Part shown: positions 9,402 through 17,203 of the stretch, piece by piece | Numbering within the stretch: the stretch's first letter is position 1 | How the letters are laid out: the number at the start of each line of letters is the position of its first letter | NCBI GenBank assembly: GCA_964496275.1 | Contig: CAZBYL010000004.1 | Location: 4,314-68,313, forward strand | Length of the DNA: 64,000 nt | From: CAZBYL01 sp964496275 | GTDB taxonomy: Bacteria; Synergistota; Synergistia; Synergistales; Synergistaceae | Reading direction: 5' to 3' | Position numbers and translations under genes: made by a program | The notes under the pieces: generated by a model | Databases searched by the model: none | Seen by the model: only the letters and a program-made list of their open reading frames with translations | Told to the model about the DNA's origin: nothing

Positions 9402-10113
9402 GAATCTCACGAAGAAGTTTGGCGATAATACCGTCCTGAACGATATCTCCTTTACCATAAGCAAGGGTGAAAAAATAGTTGTCGTAGGTCCTTCCGGTTC
9501 TGGCAAGAGCACTTTTCTGCGCTGTCTTAATTTGCTGGAGGAGCCAACTTCGGGCGAGGTATGGTTTAAGGATGCGCTCATAAACTCCCCCAAGTGCAAT
9601 GTCGATAAGCATAGGCAGAAGATGGGGATGGTGTTTCAGCACTTTAACCTCTTCTCCCACATGACGATAATGAAAAATCTTACTTACGCCCCCGTAAAGC
9701 TGAAGATTCAGACCGAGGCGGAGGCCGCAAAATCCGCAAGCGAACTTCTTGTGAGAGTCGGTTTGCAGGATAAGGCCGATTCCTATCCGAGCCAGCTATC
9801 GGGCGGTCAGAAGCAGAGAATAGCCATAGTGCGCTCTCTCATGATGCAGCCGGAAGTTATGCTCTTTGACGAACCGACGAGCGCTCTCGACCCTGAAATG
9901 GTGGGGGAAGTCCTTGATGTCATGAAGGAACTTGCGGAAGCCGGAATGACGATGGTTGTCGTGACTCACGAGATGGGTTTTGCAAAGTCCGTCGCCACGA
10001 AGGTGCTTTTCATGGATAAGGGGATTATCCTCGAAGAGAACAGCCCGGAGGAATTCTTTGCTCATCCGCAGCAGCCCAGAACACAGGAATTTTTGTCCAA
10101 GGTTTTGCAGTAG
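9388..10113 (+). CDS. Polar amino-acid ABC transporter, ATPase (GlnQ type)
   Basis: About 241 residues. Walker A is GPSGSGKST, the signature is LSGGQKQR, Walker B is VMLFDEPTSALDPE and the switch histidine is in VVTHEMGFA. This is the cytoplasmic motor of the importer encoded by the two preceding genes. The frame is open from a TTG at 9367, but GGGAGG at 9372-9377 places ribosome entry at the GTG at 9388, giving the usual family N-terminus VITVKNLTKKFG. It overlaps the permease gene and is followed at once by a strong terminator. Confidence 0.93.
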   Translation: MITVKNLTKKFGDNTVLNDISFTISKGEKIVVVGPSGSGKSTFLRCLNLLEEPTSGEVWFKDALINSPKCNVDKHRQKMGMVFQHFNLFSHMTIMKNLTYAPVKLKIQTEAEAAKSASELLVRVGLQDKADSYPSQLSGGQKQRIAIVRSLMMQPEVMLFDEPTSALDPEMVGEVLDVMKELAEAGMTMVVVTHEMGFAKSVATKVLFMDKGIILEENSPEEFFAHPQQPRTQEFLSKVLQ

Positions 10114-10136
10114 TATTCTTTTGAGCTTAATAAGAT

Positions 10137-10178
10137 AAAGCGGCGAACGTGCGGGCTTAGCGCTTGTTTCGCCGCTTT
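10137..10178 (+). terminator. Terminator of the amino-acid importer operon
   Basis: AAAGCGGCGAA (10137-10147) pairs perfectly with TTCGCCGCTTT (10168-10178), an 11-bp stem 23 bases after the ATPase stop. The stem ends in T residues on one strand and A residues on the other, so it may also serve the convergent gene at 10194. Confidence 0.85.
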
Positions 10179-10193
10179 ATTGCTGCGGCCCCG

Positions 10194-11306
10194 TTACAGT
10201 AGGGGTGTAAGGGACCGCTTTTCTTTCGCGAAAAAGGGTTCTCCCGATAATTTTTTGTTCCAGAAGGCTTCGCGTTCCGCAGGAAATTCGATGGGTTCGG
10301 AAAGACGCTGCTGCTCTGCTGTAATTTCGTCCTGCTCTCTTTGTGATATGTTCATGCTTTCGGATATTTTATCAAGCATCTTTCGCCCTTTTTGAGTGTT
10401 GACCATGATGAGAGATACACCCAGCTTGTTGTAAAGCTCTTTATGGTATTTCTCAAGCCCCCAACAGTCGGCGATGGTCATGTCAGACGCACGGTGAATA
10501 TCTGTGAAGGGACATTTTTCACATGATGGACGAGATATCATTTTTTTATAAACAAATAGGTTGTAGTACCTGCTGTCTTCATGAAGCTCGTTGTCTGAGT
10601 CTGTTGTGAAGAGAAATCCTTTGTTGCTGTTTTGCCTGTTCCAGTCATATTTTTTTGAGCGGAATATTGCTGAAGTCACTTTTCCGCCATGCTCTTCACC
10701 AAGAATTTTTTTATACTCTTCCCATACGAGCGGGCTTGGTACGCTGTGGCAGATAACATCGCATATAAAGAGATTCTGCGGTTCCCCACCGAAAAAGGAG
10801 CGTACAGCGGCGCATTGACACGGTGTTCCCGTGAAGAGTACGGGGCGTTTTTCGAGGGTTTCTTTGATTTTTGCATATATTCCGCTCATGTCGCTTTGAA
10901 CATACTTTGAAATCCTCATGCGGTCTCTGCCCTCTGTGCTGTCCGTAATGCGGTGTATTACACGCAGATTATCGTCAAAATCCGCTCCGCAGACGGCGCC
11001 TCCCTGTGAAAGGAACACGTCAGAAATTGCCGTAAATGCGCCCCCCGAGGTCGAGTGCATAAGAACGTCCCGCGATATGTGAGTCGCCGAGAAAAATAGC
11101 GGTACACTGCTCTCTTTAAAATAGCCGCGGCTTTGCAGCGGGCATGCCTTTCTGCACATTCCGCAGTCAGCACACTTGGTTTTGTCTATCTGCGGATACA
11201 AAAAACCCTCTCTGTCCGCTTGCATAGAAATAGCCCCAAATTTGCACTGTGACGCGCACATAGCGCAGCCGCAGCAGTCTGCTCTGCCATCAAATACTGA
11301 CTCCAT
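10194..11306 (-). CDS. Coenzyme F420 hydrogenase/dehydrogenase beta-subunit-like iron-sulfur protein
   Basis: 370 residues. The N-terminus carries two 4Fe-4S motifs (CCGCAMCASQCKFGAI and CADCGMCRKACP). The remainder matches the FrhB/FdhB beta-subunit fold, with a further cysteine cluster SCEKCPFTDIHR and the family motif DMTIADCWG. FrhB-family proteins are flavin iron-sulfur redox proteins, and in bacteria without F420 they often occur as stand-alone genes next to membrane or polysaccharide genes. GGGGGA precedes the ATG at 11306. The gene lies 12 bases downstream of the MATE exporter and shares its promoter. The physiological electron partner and substrate are unknown; a ferredoxin-dependent reductase is one possibility. 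Confidence 0.8.
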   Translation of the reverse strand: MESVFDGRADCCGCAMCASQCKFGAISMQADREGFLYPQIDKTKCADCGMCRKACPLQSRGYFKESSVPLFFSATHISRDVLMHSTSGGAFTAISDVFLSQGGAVCGADFDDNLRVIHRITDSTEGRDRMRISKYVQSDMSGIYAKIKETLEKRPVLFTGTPCQCAAVRSFFGGEPQNLFICDVICHSVPSPLVWEEYKKILGEEHGGKVTSAIFRSKKYDWNRQNSNKGFLFTTDSDNELHEDSRYYNLFVYKKMISRPSCEKCPFTDIHRASDMTIADCWGLEKYHKELYNKLGVSLIMVNTQKGRKMLDKISESMNISQREQDEITAEQQRLSEPIEFPAEREAFWNKKLSGEPFFAKEKRSLTPLL

Positions 11307-11318
11307 AAATCATTCCCC

Positions 11319-12644
11319 CTAGAAAACGGATACTGTTTCTGCACCCAGATATTTTCTGTATTCAAACTCAAGATATGCTGCCATACATATCCAGCCTGCT
11401 GCGATAGCCGCGGCAACTGCGCCGAGGTTCATGACCGAGACCAGTGCATAAGCGAAGGTCACTCTTATCGGTATCTGGATTACCGTCGCATAAAGAGTGA
11501 CTCGCATCATTCCGATGCCCCTGAAGAAGCCCTGAAACGTGTTGCAAAACGGAGACAGCAGGTATATCACGCTCATCACCTTGAGGTAAGAGGCCGCTAT
11601 ACCGATAGCGTTGCTTTCGGATGCATTCATGAACATTGATGCGAGAACGTTTGGCATTAGAAATAAAACCAGAGAGCAAGATGCCGTACAGGCGTAGTTT
11701 ATATACATTGAATATTTTAGGCCGTCCCGTACCCTGCTGTTTTCACCTGCCCCCTTGTTTTGCGACACAAACATCATGAGTGAACTTGCCAGGCTGTCAC
11801 TGGGGGCAAGAATAAAGCTGTCTATTCGGCAGGCTGCGTTAAATGCCGCGATAGAGTCTATCCCGAGTTTATTCACTGCACCCTGCAAAAGGAAAATTCC
11901 CACATACAGCACTGTTTGCTGAACACCTGATACGGTGCTGTAGGAGATTGTCTTTTTTAAGAGCGAACGATTTATACAAAACCGCATCGAATCCGGCAGA
12001 AGCAGCGGCAGTCTGATTTTGATATAGAAAAAACAGAGCAGTACGGCTATGAACTGAGAGACAAGTGTTGCCGCCGCTGCGCCTCTGACTCCAAGTCCCC
12101 AAAATTCCACAAATACCACGGCAAGAATTATGTTAAGAATCGATGAAAAAATAAGGAAAAATAGCGGGACGGCAGATTCTCCTACGGCACGCATTGCCGA
12201 GGACATCAGGTCATACAGAAAGGCTAAGACCAGCCCGGCAAAGATTATCCTCAGATAGGAAGCTGCCTCTGCCAGAATTTCGTGCGGTGTGTTGATTACA
12301 AGAAGCAGCGGCTCTATGCAGACTATTCCGCAAACAGAGAGAAAGAGCGTGAAAATGATTCCGGCCGTGAGAGCTGTAGAAACCTCTTCTTTGAGAGATT
12401 TTTCCTCTCCGCCTCCGAAAAATTCAGCCATAAGCACCGATGCTCCCATAGTCATTCCGAATAGCAGGAAAAGCATGATGTTCATAATGGGAATTGCAGT
12501 GCCCACTGCCGCGAGTGATTCCTTGCCAAGATATCTGCCTACGACCACAGAATTTATGATCCCGTACAGTTGTTGGAACATATTGCCCAACATAAGGGGA
12601 ACTGCAAATATAAACATCTGTTTTGCGATACTGCCCTTGCTCAT
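11319..12644 (-). CDS. MATE-family efflux transporter
   Basis: About 441 residues with roughly twelve hydrophobic segments and MATE motifs (PLMLGNMFQQLYGIINSVVVGRY near the N-terminus, a second half-repeat starting near the middle). MATE proteins export drugs or metabolites using a sodium or proton gradient. The longest frame begins with TTG at 12689, but the best promoter (TTGACA at 12730-12735, TATTAT at 12708-12713) would start transcription near 12700, leaving almost no leader. The ATG at 12644 (MSKGSIAKQMF) gives the usual family N-terminus and is preferred, although no clear ribosome site is visible, and a GTG at 12656 is an alternative. It is transcribed with the iron-sulfur protein and divergent from an RpiR regulator. 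Confidence 0.85.
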   Translation of the reverse strand: MSKGSIAKQMFIFAVPLMLGNMFQQLYGIINSVVVGRYLGKESLAAVGTAIPIMNIMLFLLFGMTMGASVLMAEFFGGGEEKSLKEEVSTALTAGIIFTLFLSVCGIVCIEPLLLVINTPHEILAEAASYLRIIFAGLVLAFLYDLMSSAMRAVGESAVPLFFLIFSSILNIILAVVFVEFWGLGVRGAAAATLVSQFIAVLLCFFYIKIRLPLLLPDSMRFCINRSLLKKTISYSTVSGVQQTVLYVGIFLLQGAVNKLGIDSIAAFNAACRIDSFILAPSDSLASSLMMFVSQNKGAGENSRVRDGLKYSMYINYACTASCSLVLFLMPNVLASMFMNASESNAIGIAASYLKVMSVIYLLSPFCNTFQGFFRGIGMMRVTLYATVIQIPIRVTFAYALVSVMNLGAVAAAIAAGWICMAAYLEFEYRKYLGAETVSVF

Positions 12645-12692
12645 GTCACGCAATTTAGTCACATCCGCTCGAAAATCAGAATTTTGCAATCT

Positions 12693-12708
12693 TGATTTGT
12701 AAAAATCA
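12693..12708. promoter_or_regulatory. Operator-like palindrome at the MATE promoter
   Basis: TGATT (12693-12697) and AATCA (12704-12708) are separated by six bases, and the site overlaps the -10 and start region of the MATE promoter. The same half-sites and spacing occur at 12753-12768 inside the RpiR promoter. Confidence 0.55.
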
Positions 12709-12735
12709 TAATATCACTAAATTGATTGTTGTCAA
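12708..12735 (-). promoter_or_regulatory. Sigma-70 promoter of the MATE operon
   Basis: On the minus strand, a perfect -35 TTGACA (12730-12735) is followed after 16 bases by TATTAT (12708-12713). Confidence 0.65.
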
Positions 12736-12747
12736 GCAAAAAAAACT

Positions 12748-12776
12748 TTGTATGATTATCAAAAATCATATATAAT
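12748..12776 (+). promoter_or_regulatory. Sigma-70 promoter of the RpiR regulator gene
   Basis: TTGTAT (12748-12753), a 17-base spacer and a perfect TATAAT (12771-12776) lie about 30 bases upstream of the gene. The spacer contains the palindrome TATGATT-N6-AATCATA (12751-12770). Confidence 0.75.
12753..12768. promoter_or_regulatory. Operator-like palindrome in the RpiR promoter spacer
   Basis: TGATT-N6-AATCA, extended to TATGATT-N6-AATCATA, sits between the -35 and -10 boxes. This position suits repression and hence autoregulation by the adjacent RpiR protein. The pairing with this regulator is inferred. Confidence 0.55.
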
Positions 12777-12808
12777 TAAAGCGTAGGAAAAGGGACGGAG
12801 GAGATATT

Positions 12809-13663
12809 GTGGGAAAAAGCATAGAGGAGCGTGCGGTAGAGGCAAGGCTGACGGAAACGGATAAAAAAATTCTCGATTTTATAGTAGGGAGAAAGCGTAT
12901 TGCGTGTTTTCTTACGTCAAATGAAATAGCCAAACAGCTTGACGCCAGCCCGTCGTCCGTCGTGCGCATCTCGGGGAAACTGGGATATGAGAACTTTTCT
13001 GCTTTTCGCCGTGCTCTTCAGGAGAGCGTCGCGGGGGATACATCGGCTGATTCCACCCTTGCTCCGCACGAGAAAATTAAGCAATATCAGAGCCTTAGCG
13101 ACAAAGACATACTGAACACCTATACCGCAAACATATCAAGAAACCTCATCTCGGATACAAACACGGAAAACAATAAAAAAATCATAGAAGCAGCGAAAAT
13201 GATAACGGAAGCCAAACATGTTTATATCGTGGGATTTCGTTCCTGTTCCGGTTTTGCCTCGTCATCAGCGATAATGCTATCCTGCATAAGACCCGATGTA
13301 ATAGCTCCTTGCGATGGCGGCAAGCCCATAATAGATTCTCTTATAGATATCACGGAAAATGACGTTATGATTGTGATATCCTTCTCGCGCTACTCAACAG
13401 ACGCCACGTTTGCGGCACAGATGGCAAAAGATGCCGGATGCCCTGTGATAGCAATGACGGACAGTTATGCCGCCCCGATAACCAAGGATGCGGCAAAGGT
13501 GATCATAAGCAGCAGCGGAAGTATGGGCTTTTTCGATTCTTATATAAGTTTTATGGCGAATATGGAAAAGATTTTGATCCTTGTCAGCAAACATTGCAGG
13601 AAAACAAATGAGGCTCGTCTGGAAAAGATGGAGAAGTATTTGGCGGTAACAGGCCAATATTAG
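12809..13663 (+). CDS. RpiR/MurR-family transcriptional regulator (HTH plus SIS domain)
   Basis: 284 residues. The N-terminal 75 residues form an RpiR-type helix-turn-helix (FLTSNEIAKQLDASPSSVVRISGKLGYENFSAF, read in pieces). The C-terminal half is a SIS sugar-phosphate-binding domain (HVYIVGFRSCSGFA, MIVISFSRYSTDA, VIAMTD). Family members bind phosphosugars or related metabolites and repress or activate adjacent genes. The start is GTG at 12809 with GGAGGAGA about five bases upstream. It is divergent from the MATE/iron-sulfur operon, and the shared intergenic region carries two copies of one palindrome. The ligand cannot be predicted, because no sugar gene is adjacent. Confidence 0.9.
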   Translation: MGKSIEERAVEARLTETDKKILDFIVGRKRIACFLTSNEIAKQLDASPSSVVRISGKLGYENFSAFRRALQESVAGDTSADSTLAPHEKIKQYQSLSDKDILNTYTANISRNLISDTNTENNKKIIEAAKMITEAKHVYIVGFRSCSGFASSSAIMLSCIRPDVIAPCDGGKPIIDSLIDITENDVMIVISFSRYSTDATFAAQMAKDAGCPVIAMTDSYAAPITKDAAKVIISSSGSMGFFDSYISFMANMEKILILVSKHCRKTNEARLEKMEKYLAVTGQY

Positions 13664-13713
13664 TGAAATTTTTGCTGCCGGAGAACTCTTCCGTGTATAT
13701 AAGATCCGCATAA

Positions 13714-13745
13714 AAAATCGGCCGGTTGAATTGCCGGCCGATTTT
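13714..13745. terminator. Bidirectional terminator between convergent genes
   Basis: AAAATCGGCCGG (13714-13725) pairs perfectly with CCGGCCGATTTT (13734-13745) around an 8-base loop. It lies between the RpiR gene (plus) and the secreted-protein gene (minus), with T-rich flanks on both strands. Confidence 0.9.
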
Positions 13746-13748
13746 GCT

Positions 13749-14474
13749 TTATTCTTTTTTCAGAGTGACTATTTTCTGTTCGCCCTCATGTTCTATAAGA
13801 AACATCAGCGACGAGCCCGCACCCCATTTATTTGCGATGTATGTCTCTATTGCTTCCTGCTCGAGCGAGGCGAGGTTCTGTCCGTTTATCTCAAGAACTT
13901 TGTCATTGATGAATACGGATTTTGATTCTGCCGCAAAGCTTCCGGGTTCAACCGTCTTTACGCGGTAGAAGCCGTCGAGCCCCTTGCTTGTAAGCTTGAT
14001 ACCCAGTTTCTTCTCTCTCTTGTTGCCGGATCCCGGAAGCTGATCCACTGCTTCATTGGTTATCTGATCTTTCGGTGTATGGTCTATAAGGTTTCTGACC
14101 TCCTGTATCAGAGGAACAAGCTGGTCTATGGCGCGTTTCCTTTCGACTGTGCTCCACCCGTCGTTATACTTTTCCGTCTCCGTCACCATGAGCTTGACGT
14201 TTCCGTCGCGCTGTAAAAGATTAAAGCGCACAGTCGTGTTTTGAGCCGCAACCCAGAATCCGTCTCCGAAATTTTTGTCGAAAGTCACTTTATATGGCGT
14301 CACTTCGTTGACTACAAAATTTTTGCCTGTCATGACCTCAATCAATACGTCAGTTACCTGCTCAGGCGTGCAGTTTCTTATCGTTGTAGTGAAAATAGAC
14401 GCTGCCCAAGATGCGGCCGTGATGCAAAATATTGAAGCTACTGCGAGTATAATCACAGAGATTTTACTTTTCAT
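13749..14474 (-). CDS. Secreted protein of unknown function with a PDZ-like C-terminus
   Basis: 241 residues. A signal peptide covers about residues 1-24 (MKSKISVIILAVASIFC, cleavage near SWAAS). The middle has an alternating beta-strand pattern (residues about 45-115) seen in small periplasmic domains. The C-terminal third resembles a PDZ domain: LDGFYRVKTVEPGSFA, VFINDKVLEINGQNL, then a final strand QKIVTLKKE. PDZ domains bind C-terminal peptides, but no protease domain is attached. GGGGGGAT precedes the ATG by seven bases. I do not recognise the family. It is monocistronic, between the RpiR gene and the large HTH protein. Confidence 0.75.
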   Translation of the reverse strand: MKSKISVIILAVASIFCITAASWAASIFTTTIRNCTPEQVTDVLIEVMTGKNFVVNEVTPYKVTFDKNFGDGFWVAAQNTTVRFNLLQRDGNVKLMVTETEKYNDGWSTVERKRAIDQLVPLIQEVRNLIDHTPKDQITNEAVDQLPGSGNKREKKLGIKLTSKGLDGFYRVKTVEPGSFAAESKSVFINDKVLEINGQNLASLEQEAIETYIANKWGAGSSLMFLIEHEGEQKIVTLKKE

Positions 14475-14558
14475 CTAAAATATCCCCCCACATATTATTT
14501 ACAGTAACATTAAGACTATCGCGCCATTGTATCACAAATTATCCGAACTAAACTCTCT

Positions 14559-16064
14559 TCAGTTCGCAATTCCCGCGCCGTCCCTTATGTCGTCCGCCAA
14601 TTTCTTTATCAGTGCGATTACGTCATCCTTGGTCTTTCTGCATGAGGGAATCCTTTTGTAGGAGCGTTCGAATATCGTAGTTGCGGCAGCAGCGAGGTTC
14701 GCTTCGTCGCAGAAACGGTATCCGTCCTTGTCCATCTGCAGCAGCCAGCGATCTTTCTCACACCAGCAGTTCATCTCCGTGATCTGAGTGAAGTCAAGCT
14801 CGGATGCGAGAGCGGCTGTGCAGTGCTCGTTGTTCTTGAGTGAATCGGCAAGGCAGTCAAAAGATTCCGCGACCTTGTCCTGTCTTGCCGTTATCTCTCT
14901 TCCCGCAAGAAGGCTCAGACTGCGGCTGGTGAAAGGCACTTTGTATACGCACCGTTCCATTCTGTCCAGTTGAAAAATATTTACGATTTTTCCGGGCTTA
15001 CCCATGTAAGGTTCAATCGCTCTCATTTGAATTCGTGAAAACTCACGGCAGAGTTCGATGCATCGGGTTGTCGTGCCGCTGTCTATCCCGTTTTCTCCAA
15101 GCACACTGCCTATTATCCTGTCCCCCGATGAAATAAGCGCAGGTACGGGAAGATACGCGTACAGTATTGTTCCGAGCCTGCTTACAGAGGCAATCCTTTT
15201 CATAAGATCCTCCACCATATCTGGTGAGTAGTTTTCAAAAAAGGGTTCGGAGCTGCGTATAACCGACTCCACTACTGCTTTATGGTGCATGATGGAGAAT
15301 GGGTCGGGAAACACCGCTGTGTAGGAGTGATCCTCGGACATGGATATTCCCATGACGGACATCGTGTTTTCCAAAATGAAGAAGGAGAACCAGTGTATTT
15401 CGTCATCATAATACTGATGCTTATACCACTGCACATTTTTGTGGAAGAAGAGAGTGCCGCACAGACGGAAAAATTTTATAAACGATTCCTGCCCCGAAGA
15501 AAAGTGGACGACGAATCTTGCGTGAAAGCCGCGTTCAAGGAGCTGGAACATTCTTTTAACCCACACGGACGCATACTCTTCGTCCTCAAGCAGCCACCTG
15601 TACTGCTCGCAGTCGATAAAGAGTATCTCTCTGGGCGTCTGCAGACTCTCCGCCATGTCAAGGAGGTCAGAAATGGCCTGTCTTCGCCCCTCACATTCGT
15701 CGTAGACCGACACGTCTGTTGTACAAAGAGGGCGTGATTTTTTGTTTACTTGTCTCTGCTGAAAGTGGCATGTCAACATAAACGAGGTCAGAAGCTTTGA
15801 AACGTCTGCGTCTATTTCGAAAGGTTCCTCCGGATAGCTCTCTTGAAGTATTTCGAGGACGGAATCCCTTATTTCAGGCGACATCAGAAAGGCTATAGTA
15901 TCCGAAAAATAGACAGAGTTCTTACCGAGTTTTCTATCACCGCTCTTCCATTTGCTTACAAGGCTTGCGTCAACATGAAGGAAGCGAGCAAGTGTGGAAG
16001 TGGGAATGTCCAGTGATTCCAAGAGAAATCCTAGAGGTGAAAGTTTTTGCGTTTTATTTGTCAA
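14559..16064 (-). CDS. Large HTH protein of unknown function, probable regulator
   Basis: 501 residues starting at a TTG with GGAGGG seven bases upstream. The first 60 residues look like an XRE-type helix-turn-helix (IPTSTLARFLHVDASLVSKW). The remaining 440 residues match no family I know. They are soluble, rich in aromatic residues and mixed alpha/beta (for example EILFIDCEQYRWLLED and GFHARFVVHFSSG). The gene is divergent from the hydantoinase/amidase operon, and the 320-base gap holds repeated TGTCAATGT motifs. This suggests it regulates itself and that operon in response to a ligand bound by the large C-terminal region. Its size is unusual for an XRE regulator. Confidence 0.75.
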   Translation of the reverse strand: MTNKTQKLSPLGFLLESLDIPTSTLARFLHVDASLVSKWKSGDRKLGKNSVYFSDTIAFLMSPEIRDSVLEILQESYPEEPFEIDADVSKLLTSFMLTCHFQQRQVNKKSRPLCTTDVSVYDECEGRRQAISDLLDMAESLQTPREILFIDCEQYRWLLEDEEYASVWVKRMFQLLERGFHARFVVHFSSGQESFIKFFRLCGTLFFHKNVQWYKHQYYDDEIHWFSFFILENTMSVMGISMSEDHSYTAVFPDPFSIMHHKAVVESVIRSSEPFFENYSPDMVEDLMKRIASVSRLGTILYAYLPVPALISSGDRIIGSVLGENGIDSGTTTRCIELCREFSRIQMRAIEPYMGKPGKIVNIFQLDRMERCVYKVPFTSRSLSLLAGREITARQDKVAESFDCLADSLKNNEHCTAALASELDFTQITEMNCWCEKDRWLLQMDKDGYRFCDEANLAAAATTIFERSYKRIPSCRKTKDDVIALIKKLADDIRDGAGIAN

Positions 16065-16383
16065 TACTGAACCCTCCTGTCCTTTACATCTGTCAATGTT
16101 TTGTCAATGTCACTTGTATGACAAATAGGGGATATCTATATACAAATAATGTTACATCTGATAATCTATCAATGTAAACGGGAAACAGAAAATCGAATAG
16201 AGGTCATAAAGATGTTAGCATAAAAGATTTTTTATAACTAATGTAAATGGCCTATATAACTCTTGTAAGATTTTCATAAGTACCGTATCAGACCGCACTG
16301 TATCCGGAACAGTCGGGGCAAGTCAAATTCAGGTTTCCAAGTTCCAAATTTCTATAATAACTATTTTGAGAGGGGTAATTATT
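16065..16383. other. Divergent control region of the hydantoinase operon
   Basis: About 320 bases with no ORF. It contains TGTCAATGT at 16091-16099 and 16102-16110, TATCAATGT at 16168-16176, the inverted repeat TTACAT (16152-16157) / ATGTAA (16172-16177), and a short hairpin ACTGT...ACAGT near 16300. The repeats cluster on the regulator side. Confidence 0.6.
16084..16177. repeat. Cluster of TGTCAATGT / TTACAT operator-like repeats
   Basis: TTACATCTG occurs at 16084 and 16152, T(G/A)TCAATGT occurs three times (16091, 16102, 16168), and two of these units form the inverted repeat TTACAT-N14-ATGTAA. This is the expected look of a regulator-binding cluster. The first two copies are 11 bases apart, about one helical turn. 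Confidence 0.5.
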
Positions 16384-17121
16384 ATGGCAGAGAATAAGGA
16401 TTATAAGTTTGTAAACAATTATAAGTTTGACACAGAACTTCTGAAGAAGGCTTTTGCTGAAGCGCGCGCAATTTACAAAGAACGCGGATTCATGAGAAAA
16501 ATGGGATACGGCAAAGCCCCCGCAATCACGACAGTCGACATGGCGAAAGCATGGATGAGCGAAGGCCACCCCTTCACATGCGACCATTCCGAAGAAGTCT
16601 GCGCAGAAGCCCTTAAAGTTCTTGAGGCCGGAAGAAAATCAGGAGTACCTATTTTCCATACAACGACAGGATACATTGGCGAGCAGCAGTGGGACCTTCC
16701 CAGATGGGACGAAAAGATTCCTATGAGCAAGCTTGATATCGCCACACATTGGCTTGAAATAGACCCGAAACTCAAGCCGCGTCCCGAGGAGCCCGTTATC
16801 CACAAGAAGTACGCCTCCAACTTCTTCGGCACACACCTTGCAGCAACACTCAATTTCCTCGGAGTTGATACACTGATAGTCATGGGAGCCACTTCATGCG
16901 CATGTGTACGCCACACGGTAATGGATTCAACAGGCTACGGGTTTAAGACGATCGTTCCCGAAGGAACAGTCGGCGACCGCGTACCGGGAGTCATCGAGTG
17001 GAACCTCTTCGACATGGAAGCCAAGTTCTGCGATGTAGTGCCCGTAGAGGAAGTTGTAAAATACCTTGAAGGCATTGACCCCTCTGTTTACCACAAACAT
17101 GAGAGGAAATTTGATAAGTAA
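16384..17121 (+). CDS. N-carbamoylsarcosine-amidase-like cysteine hydrolase (isochorismatase fold)
   Basis: About 245 residues of the isochorismatase-like family. The catalytic triad can be read as Asp in TTVDMAKAWM, Lys in the VIHKKYASNFFGT segment and Cys in MGATSCACVRHTVMDS, with the cis-peptide motif before it. Close relatives release carbamate (CO2 and ammonia) from N-carbamoyl compounds such as N-carbamoylsarcosine. GAGAGG sits about ten bases before the ATG at 16384, so this start is chosen over the TTG at 16366. It precedes a dihydropyrimidinase-family gene by 82 bases, so the pair would open a cyclic ureide ring and remove the carbamoyl group. The substrate could be a hydantoin, dihydropyrimidine or creatinine-derived compound. 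Confidence 0.85.
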   Translation: MAENKDYKFVNNYKFDTELLKKAFAEARAIYKERGFMRKMGYGKAPAITTVDMAKAWMSEGHPFTCDHSEEVCAEALKVLEAGRKSGVPIFHTTTGYIGEQQWDLPRWDEKIPMSKLDIATHWLEIDPKLKPRPEEPVIHKKYASNFFGTHLAATLNFLGVDTLIVMGATSCACVRHTVMDSTGYGFKTIVPEGTVGDRVPGVIEWNLFDMEAKFCDVVPVEEVVKYLEGIDPSVYHKHERKFDK

Positions 17122-17203
17122 ATTGTATTTTGCATAACGATATACCGTAATTGGCGAGGAGGCATTTAGTGTGTCTCCTCGCATTGTAGGAAGGATGATG
17201 AGT

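Noticed and set aside
8754..9599. 281-codon open frame on the minus strand opposite the amino-acid permease and ATPase
   Set aside because: It is antisense to two clear, motif-bearing genes, has low-complexity composition (many Arg, His, Ser) and no recognisable domain.
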